64,000 nt of DNA, from NCBI RefSeq assembly GCF_900114455.1, contig NZ_FOTC01000001.1, forward strand, positions 1 through 64,000. Direction: 5' to 3'. The position numbers were made by a program, and so were the translations under genes. Each line of letters begins with the position of its first letter. The stretch's first letter is position 1. The notes under the pieces were generated by a model. That model had not been told where the DNA came from and made no database searches. It worked only from the letters and a program-made list of their open reading frames with translations. Positions 44,682 to 53,632 of this stretch are shown piece after piece. Source of the DNA: Halogranum rubrum (lineage in GTDB: Archaea > Halobacteriota > Halobacteria > Halobacteriales > Haloferacaceae).

Positions 44682-47315
44682 ATGAGCGACGAGACGCAGG
44701 ATAGCTGTGGTGGGTCGTCGTGTGGGTGCGACCACGAGGAGAAAGCGCACTCATCCGACACCGACTCAACGACTGAATCGACTGACGGCACCGAGACGCT
44801 CCAGTTGTCGGTCCCCGAGATGGACTGTGCGTCGTGTGCCGGAAAGGTCGAGAACGCTCTCGCAGACCTCGACGGTCTCACCTCGGTCGAACCCCGACCG
44901 ACGACGGGCACGCTCGTCGTCGCCTACGACCCCGACGTGACGGGTCTCGACGAAATTCGGAAGCGGGTCGAGAGTGCAGGTTACGGCGTCGACGACGCCG
45001 AATCCGAGTCGTTCAGCGTTCCCGACATGGACTGTGCGTCCTGTGCGGGGAAAGTCGAAAACGCGCTCTCCGGTCTCGACGGCATCCGCGAGTTCGAGAC
45101 CCAACCGACGACGGGCCGCGTCCTCGTCACCTACGACCCCGCACGCACGACTCGCGGGTCGGTCGTCGCGACCATCGAAGGGGCCGGTTACGCCGTCGAA
45201 GACGACGAGGAGACCGACACCACCCAAAGCGTCTGGCGGAGTCCGCGCGCCCTGAAGACGTGGGCCGGTGCGGCGTTCCTACTCTTCGGTCTCGTCTTCG
45301 AGTATCTCCTCACTGGCCTCGACGTCACGCTTCTCTCTGTGCTCTCCCGCGACATCAGCGTCGCGTGGGTGCTCTATCTCGGCGCGGTGCTCGTGGCCGG
45401 ACAGGCTATCGTCCGCAACGGCTACTACTCGGCGACGAACCGCAACCTCGACATCGACTTCCTGATGTCGGTCGGCATCGTCGGCGCACTCCTCGTCGAC
45501 CTGCCGTTCGAGGCGGCGACCCTCGCCGTTCTCTTCAGCATCGCCAACCTGCTCGAACGCTACTCGATGGACCGCGCACGCAACTCGATGCGCGAGTTGA
45601 TGGAACTGTCACCCGACACGGCGACGGTTCTGCGCGACGGCGAGGAGACGACCGTCGCCGTCGAGGACGTCTCGGTCGGCGAGACGGTCGTGGTCCGCCC
45701 CGGCGACAAGGTCCCGCTGGACGGCGTCGTCCGCGACGGGTCGAGTCCGCTCGACGAGTCGCCCATCACCGGCGAGAGCGTCCCGGCCGACAAAGCCGCG
45801 GGCGACGAGGTGTACGCGGGCAGCATCGTCGAAGGCGGCTACCTCGAAATCGAAGTGACGTCGACGTCCGACGACTCGACGCTCTCGCGCGTCATCGAGA
45901 TGGTCGAGGAAGCGCAGTCCAACCGAACGGAGTCCGAGCAGTTCGTCGACCGGTTCGCCCGCTACTACACGCCGGTCATCGTCGCACTGGCTATCGCGAC
46001 GGTGCTCGTCTCGCCGCCGCTGTTCGGCGTCTCGTGGACCGAAGCGTTCGTCCGGGGGCTGACGCTCCTCGTCATCGCCTGCCCGTGTGCGTTCGTCATC
46101 TCGACGCCCGTCTCCGTCGTCTCCGGTATCACGAGCGCCGCCCGCAACGGTGTGCTCATCAAGGGCGGCAACTACCTCGAAGCGATGGGCGACGTCGGTG
46201 CCGTCGCGTTCGACAAGACGGGGACGCTCACCACCGGCAACCTCGCCGTCACGGACGTCATCACGCTCAACGGCACGACCGAGTCCGACCTCATGGGCTG
46301 TGCCCGCGCCATCGAGCAGCGGAGTGAACACCCCATCGCGACGGCCATCATCGACCACGCCGAGTCACAGGGCGTTCCCGACCGGGAGATTACGGACTTC
46401 GAAGCCATCACTGGCAAAGGCGTGAAGGCCGACCTCGACGGTGAGACGCACTACGCTGGCAAACCCGGTCTCTTCGCGGACCTCGGATTCGAGTTAGAGC
46501 ACGCACACGTGGTAAGCGACGGGGGACAGGTCGTCGCCGGGAGCGACGGCGACGCCGCCGACCCGCAAGACTGCGAACACGGCACCTACCTCGATTTGGT
46601 CAACGAGACGATTCCCCGACTCCAAGCCGAGGGGAAGTCGGTCGTCCTCGTCGGCACGGAAGACGAGTTGGAAGGTGTCGTCGCCATCGCCGACACGGTC
46701 CGTCCGGAGGCGAAGTGGGCCGTCTCGCGTCTGCGTGAACTCGGTGTCGAACACGTCGTGATGCTCACCGGCGACAACGAACGCACCGCACAGGCCATCG
46801 CCGGACAGGTCGGCATCGACGAGGTCCACGCGGACCTCTTACCCGAGCAGAAAGTCGACGTGGTCGAACGCCTGCGCGAGGAGTACGACGGCGGCGTGGC
46901 GATGGTCGGCGACGGCGTCAACGACGCGCCTGCACTGGCCACCGCCACGGTCGGTATCGCCATGGGTGCGGCCGGAACCGACACCGCGTTGGAGACGGCG
47001 GACGTCGCGCTCATGGCCGACGACCTCACGCGAATGCCGTATCTCTACGACCTCGCCTCGCGGGCCAACGGCGTCATCCGACAGAACATCTGGGCGTCGC
47101 TCGCGGTGAAAGCCGTCCTCGCAATCGGTGCACCGCTCGGCTACGTCTCTGTCATCGCGGCTATCGTCGTCGGCGACATGGGGATGAGCCTCGGTGTCAC
47201 CGGCAACGCGCTACGTCTCGCCAACGTCTCGCCGGAGTCGGACGAAGCCGACCACGAGGAGGGTCGTCCACACGACCACGACCACAGCGACCACGCTGAC
47301 CACGACCACGTCTGA
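44682..47315 (+). CDS. heavy-metal P1B-type ATPase (Zn/Cd type)
   Basis: The 877-residue pump has a Cys-rich N-terminus (CGGSSCGCDHEE), two HMA domains with MDCASC (Cys49/52 and Cys118/121), the ion-path motif CPC at 467-469 within IACPCAFVISTPVSVVSGIT, phosphorylation motif DKTGT (511-515), an SEHP motif, the hinge GDGVNDAP and a His-rich C-terminus. The CPC surroundings and IKGGNYLE segment match ZntA/CadA rather than copper pumps, so Zn2+, Cd2+ or Pb2+ efflux is likely. TTAATAGG 24-31 nt upstream supports the ATG. Confidence 0.93.
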   Translation: MSDETQDSCGGSSCGCDHEEKAHSSDTDSTTESTDGTETLQLSVPEMDCASCAGKVENALADLDGLTSVEPRPTTGTLVVAYDPDVTGLDEIRKRVESAGYGVDDAESESFSVPDMDCASCAGKVENALSGLDGIREFETQPTTGRVLVTYDPARTTRGSVVATIEGAGYAVEDDEETDTTQSVWRSPRALKTWAGAAFLLFGLVFEYLLTGLDVTLLSVLSRDISVAWVLYLGAVLVAGQAIVRNGYYSATNRNLDIDFLMSVGIVGALLVDLPFEAATLAVLFSIANLLERYSMDRARNSMRELMELSPDTATVLRDGEETTVAVEDVSVGETVVVRPGDKVPLDGVVRDGSSPLDESPITGESVPADKAAGDEVYAGSIVEGGYLEIEVTSTSDDSTLSRVIEMVEEAQSNRTESEQFVDRFARYYTPVIVALAIATVLVSPPLFGVSWTEAFVRGLTLLVIACPCAFVISTPVSVVSGITSAARNGVLIKGGNYLEAMGDVGAVAFDKTGTLTTGNLAVTDVITLNGTTESDLMGCARAIEQRSEHPIATAIIDHAESQGVPDREITDFEAITGKGVKADLDGETHYAGKPGLFADLGFELEHAHVVSDGGQVVAGSDGDAADPQDCEHGTYLDLVNETIPRLQAEGKSVVLVGTEDELEGVVAIADTVRPEAKWAVSRLRELGVEHVVMLTGDNERTAQAIAGQVGIDEVHADLLPEQKVDVVERLREEYDGGVAMVGDGVNDAPALATATVGIAMGAAGTDTALETADVALMADDLTRMPYLYDLASRANGVIRQNIWASLAVKAVLAIGAPLGYVSVIAAIVVGDMGMSLGVTGNALRLANVSPESDEADHEEGRPHDHDHSDHADHDHV

Positions 47316-47399
47316 CGGCCGTTTCGATTCGACTGTACTCTTCCTCTCCCGTCTCAAGCGCCGCAACGCTCTTGAGTCCGTCCGACGGAGAACGACGCA

Positions 47400-48503
47400 A
47401 TGCGGAATGTGCGGCCCGCGGCACTCACGCTCGCTCTCGTCTGTCTCGTCGTCGTCTCCGGGTGTCTCGGCGCGTCGTTCGACGATTTCCGACCCGACAG
47501 TGACAACCCCGCTGGTTCGACGACCGAGACGGTGTCGTCGACAGGAAGTACGTCCCCCGGACCGGTGAGCGGCACGTCCGAAAACGGTACAGCCCTGACG
47601 CCCGTCCCAGACACGCAGAACCCGTGGGGGGACGACCCAATCGTCGTCGGTATCGACGCCCCGAGTGACGACAGTCGGTTTGCCCGTATCGTCGAGGAGG
47701 CCACAGCCTACTGGGCCGCAAACGGCGAGCAGTACACCGGCTTCGACGTGCGATACCGCGTGGACGCAGACGCCGAGTCACCCGACTTGGTGGTCCACTT
47801 CGTCGACGAGGTGCCGAAGTGCGGCGACACGAACGACGCCGTCGGCTGTGCGCCGCTCGTCACGAAGTCGCGACAGATCGACCGCCCGGCGGCAGTCTAC
47901 GTGAAGGACGGCCTCTCGGTGGCGTCGACGACGCTCGTGACGAAACACGAACTCGGGCACACGCTCGGTCTGCGTCACGACGACGCGCCGCACGAAGTCA
48001 TGCGTGCCGAGTCGGTGCTTCACACGCAGCCACGACTGAACGCGACGGAACGTGACTTCCCGTGGCGTGACGCTGTGTTTACCGTCTACGTCGACGATGC
48101 GAACACGTCGGACCCGGACGCGACGCGCGAACAGGTCGACCACGCGCTGGACTACTACGAGTCCGGCGCCGACGGGAACGCCCGTGTTCCGGAGAACATC
48201 TCCTTCGAGTACGTCGACTCGCCCGAGGACGCCGACGTCGTCGTCCGATTCAGCGAGACGTCTCCCTGTGGCGAGGACGCGGGGTCGTGTTTCCAGACGC
48301 TCGGGCCGGACCCCGACGGCGACGGCGCAATCGAGACGTACACGAAACTCCGCATCACGCTCGTCGGTCTCGACACGCCCGCCATCGGCTGGCACGTCGG
48401 CAACTGGCTGGCCTACGGACTGGGGATGGAAGACCCGAACGAGCGACCCGAACCCTTCCGCGACGCGAGCTACCGTGACCGCCGAAGCGCGTGGTGGGAG
48501 TGA
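47400..48503 (+). CDS. metzincin-like metalloprotease lipoprotein
   Basis: The 367-residue protein has a lipoprotein signal with lipobox VSGC (Cys22), a Ser/Thr/Pro-rich linker (about 35-70) and a matrixin-like domain with the full zinc motif HELGHTLGLRH (183-193) and a Met-turn candidate VMRAES (Met201). The second half (215-367) is another alpha/beta domain starting VFTVYVDD that resembles the first without the motif. It should act outside the membrane. Confidence 0.85.
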   Translation: MRNVRPAALTLALVCLVVVSGCLGASFDDFRPDSDNPAGSTTETVSSTGSTSPGPVSGTSENGTALTPVPDTQNPWGDDPIVVGIDAPSDDSRFARIVEEATAYWAANGEQYTGFDVRYRVDADAESPDLVVHFVDEVPKCGDTNDAVGCAPLVTKSRQIDRPAAVYVKDGLSVASTTLVTKHELGHTLGLRHDDAPHEVMRAESVLHTQPRLNATERDFPWRDAVFTVYVDDANTSDPDATREQVDHALDYYESGADGNARVPENISFEYVDSPEDADVVVRFSETSPCGEDAGSCFQTLGPDPDGDGAIETYTKLRITLVGLDTPAIGWHVGNWLAYGLGMEDPNERPEPFRDASYRDRRSAWWE

Positions 48504-48547
48504 CACGCCGACCAACCCTTTTGTCGGGGTGACGAGTAATAGCCAGT

Positions 48548-49399
48548 ATGGTCCCCTCCCACGTCGAGTGGTCCGGCCGTCGACCGGACCGGCTCGCATC
48601 GGCCGTCAGGCACGTCGGTGCCGGTGTCTTCGTCGTCCTCGGCCTCTTCGTGACGTACGTTTTTGCCCGACTCGTCCTCGGCGGTGTCTCACAGTTCGTC
48701 CTCTTCTTCGTCGTCACGCTCCTCGTCGGTGGCCCGTTCTCGCTGCTCTACCTCTGGTACGCGCTGCGCTACGGTGAGAACGACGAGGGACGGATGCTCC
48801 GGAACTTCCTCGCCGGCCTCCGTCGTCGACTCCGGCTTCGGTGGCTCGTCGTCACGACGCCAGTCGCTGCGCTCGTCCTCTACGGCGCGGCGCTCGCTCC
48901 GTGGTTACTGTTCGTCTATCTCCCCCTCGGTATCGCGGTGTGGGTCGTCGTGAGAGTCGGACAGACGGGCGGGACGCTGGACACCGAGTCGGGCGTGCTC
49001 GTCCGCCGAGACGAAGAACGGGACGAACGCCGGGTCGAATACGACCTCGGCAGACTTCGGTCGTTTCGCTCTGTTCGACTCGGCCCGTACGTCGTCTGTC
49101 TGTTTCGGTACGGTCGAGACCGGTCACTCAACGATCCGTTCGGCGTGGTCGTTCCGGCGGACGCTTTCGAGACACTCCGGCCTGCACTGCGGGCGCTGAC
49201 CGAGCGGAACGAGTCGGACGACGAGTCGACGGAGTCTCGGACAGTGACCCCTGAGCGGGTCGTCCTCGTCGGGTTCGCGCTCACCTTCTTCGGTGTCGCC
49301 GCGGTGTTGGCGACTTCCGACGTGCCACGAGCCATCGGGCTCTCGTGGTTCGTCGGCGCCTGGGGGCTGTTGTTCGTCTTCTTCGCGTGGACCGCGTAG
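48548..49399 (+). CDS. multi-helix membrane protein with PH-like middle domain
   Basis: The 283-residue protein has helices at about 22-45, 48-70, 97-115 and 116-134, then a polar segment (140-225) with alternating strands (GVLVRRDEERDERRVEYDL, RLGPYVVCLFRYG) reminiscent of membrane-tethered PH-like domains, and two final helices. No enzymatic motif is visible. Function unknown. Confidence 0.65.
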   Translation: MVPSHVEWSGRRPDRLASAVRHVGAGVFVVLGLFVTYVFARLVLGGVSQFVLFFVVTLLVGGPFSLLYLWYALRYGENDEGRMLRNFLAGLRRRLRLRWLVVTTPVAALVLYGAALAPWLLFVYLPLGIAVWVVVRVGQTGGTLDTESGVLVRRDEERDERRVEYDLGRLRSFRSVRLGPYVVCLFRYGRDRSLNDPFGVVVPADAFETLRPALRALTERNESDDESTESRTVTPERVVLVGFALTFFGVAAVLATSDVPRAIGLSWFVGAWGLLFVFFAWTA

Positions 49400-49431
49400 C
49401 GCTCAAACGTCTCCACTTCGTGGGTCTTCAC

Positions 49432-49710
49432 ATGGACCCCGAAAAAATCGAAGCCGCCCTCGAATCGGCGTTCGGCGGCACTGCACCGGAGCGACGTGTC
49501 GTCGCCCGACAAGCCCGCGACTTGGCGGACTCGGGCAAGCACGACGCCGACCGAGGGCGTCCACTCACCGTCGAGGAAGTCGTCGAGAACCTCGCCGACG
49601 CACCCGACGGAGACTCGCTTCCCTCGCGCTGGAACTGGTGGCTCGGCGCGCTCGACGTCGCCTACGGCGGCTATCGGGAGTTCCAAGTCGAGCGCGTCCC
49701 GCGGGAGTGA
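49432..49710 (+). CDS. conserved haloarchaeal hypothetical protein
   Basis: The 92-residue acidic soluble protein starts MDPEKIEAALESAFGG and contains RRVVARQARDLADSGKH, PLTVEEVVENL and RWNWWLGALDVAYGGY, a Trp-rich segment. ATG 49432 was chosen because the longer frame runs within the previous gene. Function unknown. Confidence 0.65.
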   Translation: MDPEKIEAALESAFGGTAPERRVVARQARDLADSGKHDADRGRPLTVEEVVENLADAPDGDSLPSRWNWWLGALDVAYGGYREFQVERVPRE

Positions 49711-49711
49711 G

Positions 49712-50002
49712 TCACTCGTCGTCCAGACGTGCGAGTACCTCGTCGGCCAGCGTCTCCGCGGCGGCGACGTGGTCGTCGGCCTCTTCGTCGCCCGTCTCGT
49801 CGACGTTCGAGAGGAGGTCACGGACGTGGCCTACACGCTCGGCGACGACGTCGTTCGGAAGGTCCGCGTCGGCGACGTCGCCCGCGACGGCGTCGGCTTC
49901 GGCGACCCAATGAGTCACCTCGGGTCGCATCGGCCGTGAGGCGGTCGCATCGAGTTGTGCGGCGAGTTCCGAGAGGAGCGTCTGCACGTCGCTGTCGACC
50001 AT
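49712..50002 (-). CDS. small acidic helical hypothetical protein
   Basis: The 96-residue protein is almost wholly acidic and alpha-helical, with several heptad-like stretches (VQTLLSELAAQLDA, VGHVRDLLSNVDE), typical of small haloarchaeal cytosolic proteins. It is convergent with the 49432 gene, whose end is one base away. Function unknown. Confidence 0.6.
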   Translation of the reverse strand: MVDSDVQTLLSELAAQLDATASRPMRPEVTHWVAEADAVAGDVADADLPNDVVAERVGHVRDLLSNVDETGDEEADDHVAAAETLADEVLARLDDE

Positions 50003-50055
50003 AGAGCGTGTCGGGCGGGCGTGCCCAAGAGTCCACTGGCGAGTCGAGCGTCGAA

Positions 50056-50075
50056 GGCAGTCGAGCGCGACTGCC
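50056..50075. repeat. perfect 8-bp hairpin in intergenic region
   Basis: GGCAGTCG and CGACTGCC pair around an AGCG loop, within the 288-nt gap 50003-50290. The gap holds no gene; a TATA-like CCATATCCC lies at about 50151-50159. The hairpin sits upstream of the divergent hypothetical gene ending at 50002 and could be a regulatory site. Confidence 0.4.
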
Positions 50076-50290
50076 GTCGACCGAAGTTACAACGAACTCT
50101 AGAGAGACTCTCGACAGAGTCTGTATCGATGTGAGTCCGAGTTTGAAAAATCCATATCCCTCGAGACGACCTCTCTGTACTCGTCGTGCTACACGACACG
50201 GTGGACGTTCCTCGCCGTCGGCGCAGTCGGAAAACTCGCTATCTCGCCGGGCGAGACGATGGACGGCTAATCGAGAAGCGAGATTCACAC

Positions 50291-51826
50291 ATGGCACCCC
50301 AAACACGACACACACTCACCGACCGCCTGCATCCCGTCAGCACCACCTTCGTGGCCCTCTTGGCCGGTCTTGCGGGCGTCGCTGGCTCCTTCGCTGTCGC
50401 CTCCTTTACGCCCTCGTTCGTCGCCGGCCCCATCGCGGGCTTCCTGGCCCGCCGACTCCCGGGACCGGTCATCACGTTCGCTATCGTCGTGCTCGGTGAC
50501 TTCGGCGACCAACTCAACGTCTTGACCGCGCTGGCGCTCTCGGTCCTCCTCTTCGCCGTCGCCTCGTTCGTCGGCCTCGCCGCCGGCAGGCGATTCGACG
50601 CCCCGGTCTCCGGCCTCTTCGCGGCGGCAGCGACTGCAGTCGTCGCAGTTGCCGTCACCGGCGCGCTCTCCGCGTCGCTGGCAGCGGGTGTCGCCGCGGG
50701 CGTCGTCGTCGCCGTCGCGGACTTCGCCGCCACGCGAGACGTACTCTCCGCACTCGGCCCCAGTGTCGGGGGAACCTCGCCGGGTCGACGGCGCGTCCTC
50801 GCGGCGCTCGCGAGCGCACTCCCGTTCGTCGTCGGTGGCTACGCTCTCGGCGCACGCACTCGTCCGGACACCGCGACGACCGGCGCACCGCTCGACGTAG
50901 GGACGCCGTGGGCCGGGTCGGACGTGGACGCGCTGCTGGCGGAAGCCAGTGAGAAGTCGTTCGCCGTCGAGGGGTTGGAACCCCTCGTCAGCGACGCGTT
51001 CTACGAAGTCGACATCAACTCGACCGACCCGGAAGTCGACGCCAGCGAGTGGACGCTGACGGTCACCGGCGCAGTCGACGAGGAGGTCACGTACGGGTAC
51101 GAGGACATCACGTCGATGGAACCGGAACACCGGTTCGTCTCGCTCCGCTGTGTGGGTGAGGCGCTCAACGGCAAGAAACTCGACAACGCGCTGTGGACAG
51201 GAGTTCGGATTATGGACCTCGTCGAACCCGCTGGCCTCCCCGAAGGCTGCTGCGTGATGTTCCGCGCCGCCGACGGCTTCTACGAAGAGTTCCCGCTGTC
51301 GGCCCTCCGCGACGGCTTTCTCGCCTACGGGATGAACGGCGAGGCGCTTCCGAGAGGCCACGGCTACCCTGCCCGGGCGCTCATCCCCGGCCACTGGGGC
51401 GAGATAAACGTCAAGTGGCTCACCGAGATAGAGATTCTCGAACGCCCGGAGGACGGCTACTGGGAGAAACGCGGCTGGCACGGCACCGGGCCGGTGAACA
51501 CCGTCGCGAAACTTCACGTCGTCAACGACCTCGACGATGGCCGAAAGGAGGTCGCCGGACACGCCTACGCTGGCACTCGCGGTATCGAGCGTGTCGAGGT
51601 ATCGACCGACGGGGGCGAGACGTGGGCCGAGGCGACGCTCTCGGAGACACTCCCCGGAACCGACGTCTGGCGGCAGTGGATGTATCAGTACGACCCACCG
51701 ACGGGCGAACACGAGGTTGTCGTCCGCGCCACCGACGGCACCGGCCAACTCCAGTCGTCCGAAGAGGCGTCTCCCTTCCCGAACGGACCGTCCGGGTGGG
51801 TGTCGCGGACGGTACGGGGGCGATGA
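50291..51826 (+). CDS. membrane-anchored sulfite-oxidase-like molybdopterin enzyme
   Basis: The 511-residue protein has four to six N-terminal helices (about 15-170), then a helix and linker, then an oxidoreductase molybdopterin domain (about 245-400) with the Cys ligand in VSLRCVGEALNGKKLDNALW and GHGYPARALIPGHWGEINVKWL. A Mo-co dimerisation-type domain (VHVVNDL.. GTRGIERVEVSTDGGETW) closes it. It probably oxidises a small sulfur or other substrate at the cell surface. ATG 50291 was chosen; a GTG at 50186 gives a basic, unlikely extension. Confidence 0.85.
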   Translation: MAPQTRHTLTDRLHPVSTTFVALLAGLAGVAGSFAVASFTPSFVAGPIAGFLARRLPGPVITFAIVVLGDFGDQLNVLTALALSVLLFAVASFVGLAAGRRFDAPVSGLFAAAATAVVAVAVTGALSASLAAGVAAGVVVAVADFAATRDVLSALGPSVGGTSPGRRRVLAALASALPFVVGGYALGARTRPDTATTGAPLDVGTPWAGSDVDALLAEASEKSFAVEGLEPLVSDAFYEVDINSTDPEVDASEWTLTVTGAVDEEVTYGYEDITSMEPEHRFVSLRCVGEALNGKKLDNALWTGVRIMDLVEPAGLPEGCCVMFRAADGFYEEFPLSALRDGFLAYGMNGEALPRGHGYPARALIPGHWGEINVKWLTEIEILERPEDGYWEKRGWHGTGPVNTVAKLHVVNDLDDGRKEVAGHAYAGTRGIERVEVSTDGGETWAEATLSETLPGTDVWRQWMYQYDPPTGEHEVVVRATDGTGQLQSSEEASPFPNGPSGWVSRTVRGR

Positions 51827-51869
51827 GCACCTATATACTGCTCCTCTCAGATAGTGGAGATGAACTCGG

Positions 51870-52145
51870 ATGGAGAAGGCGCTCTGGTATCTGTTGGCCG
51901 GAATGCGCGGCGGTGAGAACCGCGCGCGAATCATCCGCGCCCTCTCGGAGCGTCCGCGAAACGCCAACCAACTCTCGGACGTCCTCGGCGTCGAGTACAA
52001 CACCGTCCGATACCACCTCGATTTGCTCCTCGACCACGACATCGTCGAGAAGGGCGAGGAGTCCTACGGGACGATGTACTTTCTCACCGACCGCTTCGAG
52101 CAACACCGCGACCAGTTCGAAGAGATTCTGACGAAGATGGACTAA
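51870..52145 (+). CDS. ArsR-type winged-helix regulator
   Basis: The 91-residue protein is a single winged-helix domain: ENRARIIRALSERPRNANQLS followed by the recognition helix VEYNTVRYHLDLLLDH and wing EKGEESYGTMYFLT. TATA-like CTATATACT (51832-51840) 30-38 nt upstream suggests a short or absent leader. The small membrane gene begins 6 nt after its stop. Such pairs are common in haloarchaea; the ligand is unknown. Confidence 0.88.
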   Translation: MEKALWYLLAGMRGGENRARIIRALSERPRNANQLSDVLGVEYNTVRYHLDLLLDHDIVEKGEESYGTMYFLTDRFEQHRDQFEEILTKMD

Positions 52146-52151
52146 CCCACC

Positions 52152-52448
52152 ATGGCAATGAGTACGACCCTCACGATTGCGACCGCGCTGTCCGGCTTGA
52201 GCATCCTGCTTCTCTTCGTTCTCACGGGAGTGTGGGTCCGAAACTACCGGACGTTCGAGTCGACGCTGACACTCGGCCTCATCGCCTTCGGGGCGGCGAT
52301 GCTCTTGGAGAACGCACTCGCCATCTACTTCTTCTTCAGTACGACGATGCTCTACTCGGGCGACCCGGTCGTCCAGACGGCTATCCTCGCGCTCCGGAGC
52401 CTCCAACTCCTCGCCATCGCCTTTCTCACCTACGTCACGGTGAAGTAG
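52152..52448 (+). CDS. three-helix membrane protein paired with the wHTH gene
   Basis: The 98-residue protein has hydrophobic helices at about 7-28, 37-60 and 78-97 and starts MAMSTTLTIATALSG. It is co-transcribed with the winged-helix regulator immediately upstream. It may be a sensor or effector in the pair; this is inferred from position. Confidence 0.7.
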   Translation: MAMSTTLTIATALSGLSILLLFVLTGVWVRNYRTFESTLTLGLIAFGAAMLLENALAIYFFFSTTMLYSGDPVVQTAILALRSLQLLAIAFLTYVTVK

Positions 52449-52484
52449 GCGACAGGTTTTGTCGTTGGCGCACCTTCTCTCTCT

Positions 52485-53174
52485 GTGCAATACCTGTCGA
52501 AAGAACTGAAGGGACTGCTCGCCGTCGGCGGCGGCGCACTCGCCCTCTGGGTCGGTTGGGGGCTGTACGTGAACCGAACGACCGAACGCGTCCCCTACGA
52601 TACACTCGCTTCGTACGACGACGTCGAGATACGGCGCTACCCGCGGACTATCCTCGTCGAGACGACGGCCGAGAGCGGCGAAGCGGCGTTCCGCCGCCTC
52701 TTCGACTACATCACCGGCGCGAACGAGTCGAGCGAGGAGGTGTCGATGACCGCACCCGTCGCCAGCGACGGTGAGAACGTCTCGATGACTGCACCGGTCC
52801 GAACAGAGAGCGCAGAGAGTGAAGCGGTGTCGATGACTGCACCGGTCCGGACGACTGACGACGGCGGCGACGTGACCATGTCGTTCTTCCTCCCCGCCGA
52901 CTACACGCCGGCGACGGCCCCGACACCGACGGACTCTCGTGTCAGACTCGTCGTACAGCCACCGCAGATTCTCGCCGTGAAGACGTTCTCGTGGTGGAGT
53001 TCCGAGACGCGCGTCGCCAAACAGCGCGCGGTTCTGCTCGACACACTGGCCGAGTACAGTCTCGAACGCCGCGGCGGCCCGTTCCTCCTGCAGTACAACG
53101 ACCCCTACACGCCGCCGTTCATGCGACGAAACGAAATCGCGGTCGAAGTCGAGTGGGACGAGGACGACGCGTAG
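52485..53174 (+). CDS. SOUL family heme-binding protein
   Basis: The 229-residue protein has one N-terminal hydrophobic helix (about 10-28) then a SOUL domain: YDDVEIRRYPRTILVETTAE, FRRLFDYITGANESSEEVSMTAPV, FFLPADYTPATAPTP and QYNDPYTPPFMRRNE, all typical. The VSMTAPV motif, normally single, occurs three times (about residues 85-122). It probably binds heme or tetrapyrroles at the membrane. It starts at GTG 52485. Confidence 0.88.
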   Translation: MQYLSKELKGLLAVGGGALALWVGWGLYVNRTTERVPYDTLASYDDVEIRRYPRTILVETTAESGEAAFRRLFDYITGANESSEEVSMTAPVASDGENVSMTAPVRTESAESEAVSMTAPVRTTDDGGDVTMSFFLPADYTPATAPTPTDSRVRLVVQPPQILAVKTFSWWSSETRVAKQRAVLLDTLAEYSLERRGGPFLLQYNDPYTPPFMRRNEIAVEVEWDEDDA

Positions 53175-53200
53175 TCACTCACCAGTCTCACCAGTCTGTC

Positions 53201-53632
53201 TCATCGCTCTGTCTTCGCCAGTCGCCGCACGTCGTCGACGCCGACGGTACTAGCGAGACCGGCGAACGCGAGGACGACGAGGTAGAGGAGTACCCCACGA
53301 ATCACCGGATAGAGCGACCCGCTGAGTCGAGCGTCGGGGGCACCGAAGACCAACGAACAGAGGAGAAAGCCGACGAAGGTAGCGATGCCGAACACCCACG
53401 CGCGGCGGACCGTCGGAGCGACTCCGGCCAATTCGAGCACGACGACGAGCGCCACCGTGACCGGGAGCGACCACATCGTCGTGGCGTTCCACGGTTCGTT
53501 GACGAGCAGGGGCGCGACGACGAGTGAGAGACCGACGCCAACCGCTTGGTTCAATCCGAACACGACGAGGAGCGAGCGTCCGAGCGTCTTCGCTTCCCGT
53601 TCGACTCCGTTCCACAGGCCGTCGTCGCTCAT
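53201..53632 (-). CDS. four-helix membrane protein coupled to the PQQ-propeller gene
   Basis: The 143-residue protein has helices at about 18-40, 50-70, 78-98 and 110-130. Its ATG overlaps the stop of the upstream propeller gene by 4 nt. It could anchor or assist the exported propeller; no motif supports a specific role. Confidence 0.7.
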   Translation of the reverse strand: MSDDGLWNGVEREAKTLGRSLLVVFGLNQAVGVGLSLVVAPLLVNEPWNATTMWSLPVTVALVVVLELAGVAPTVRRAWVFGIATFVGFLLCSLVFGAPDARLSGSLYPVIRGVLLYLVVLAFAGLASTVGVDDVRRLAKTER

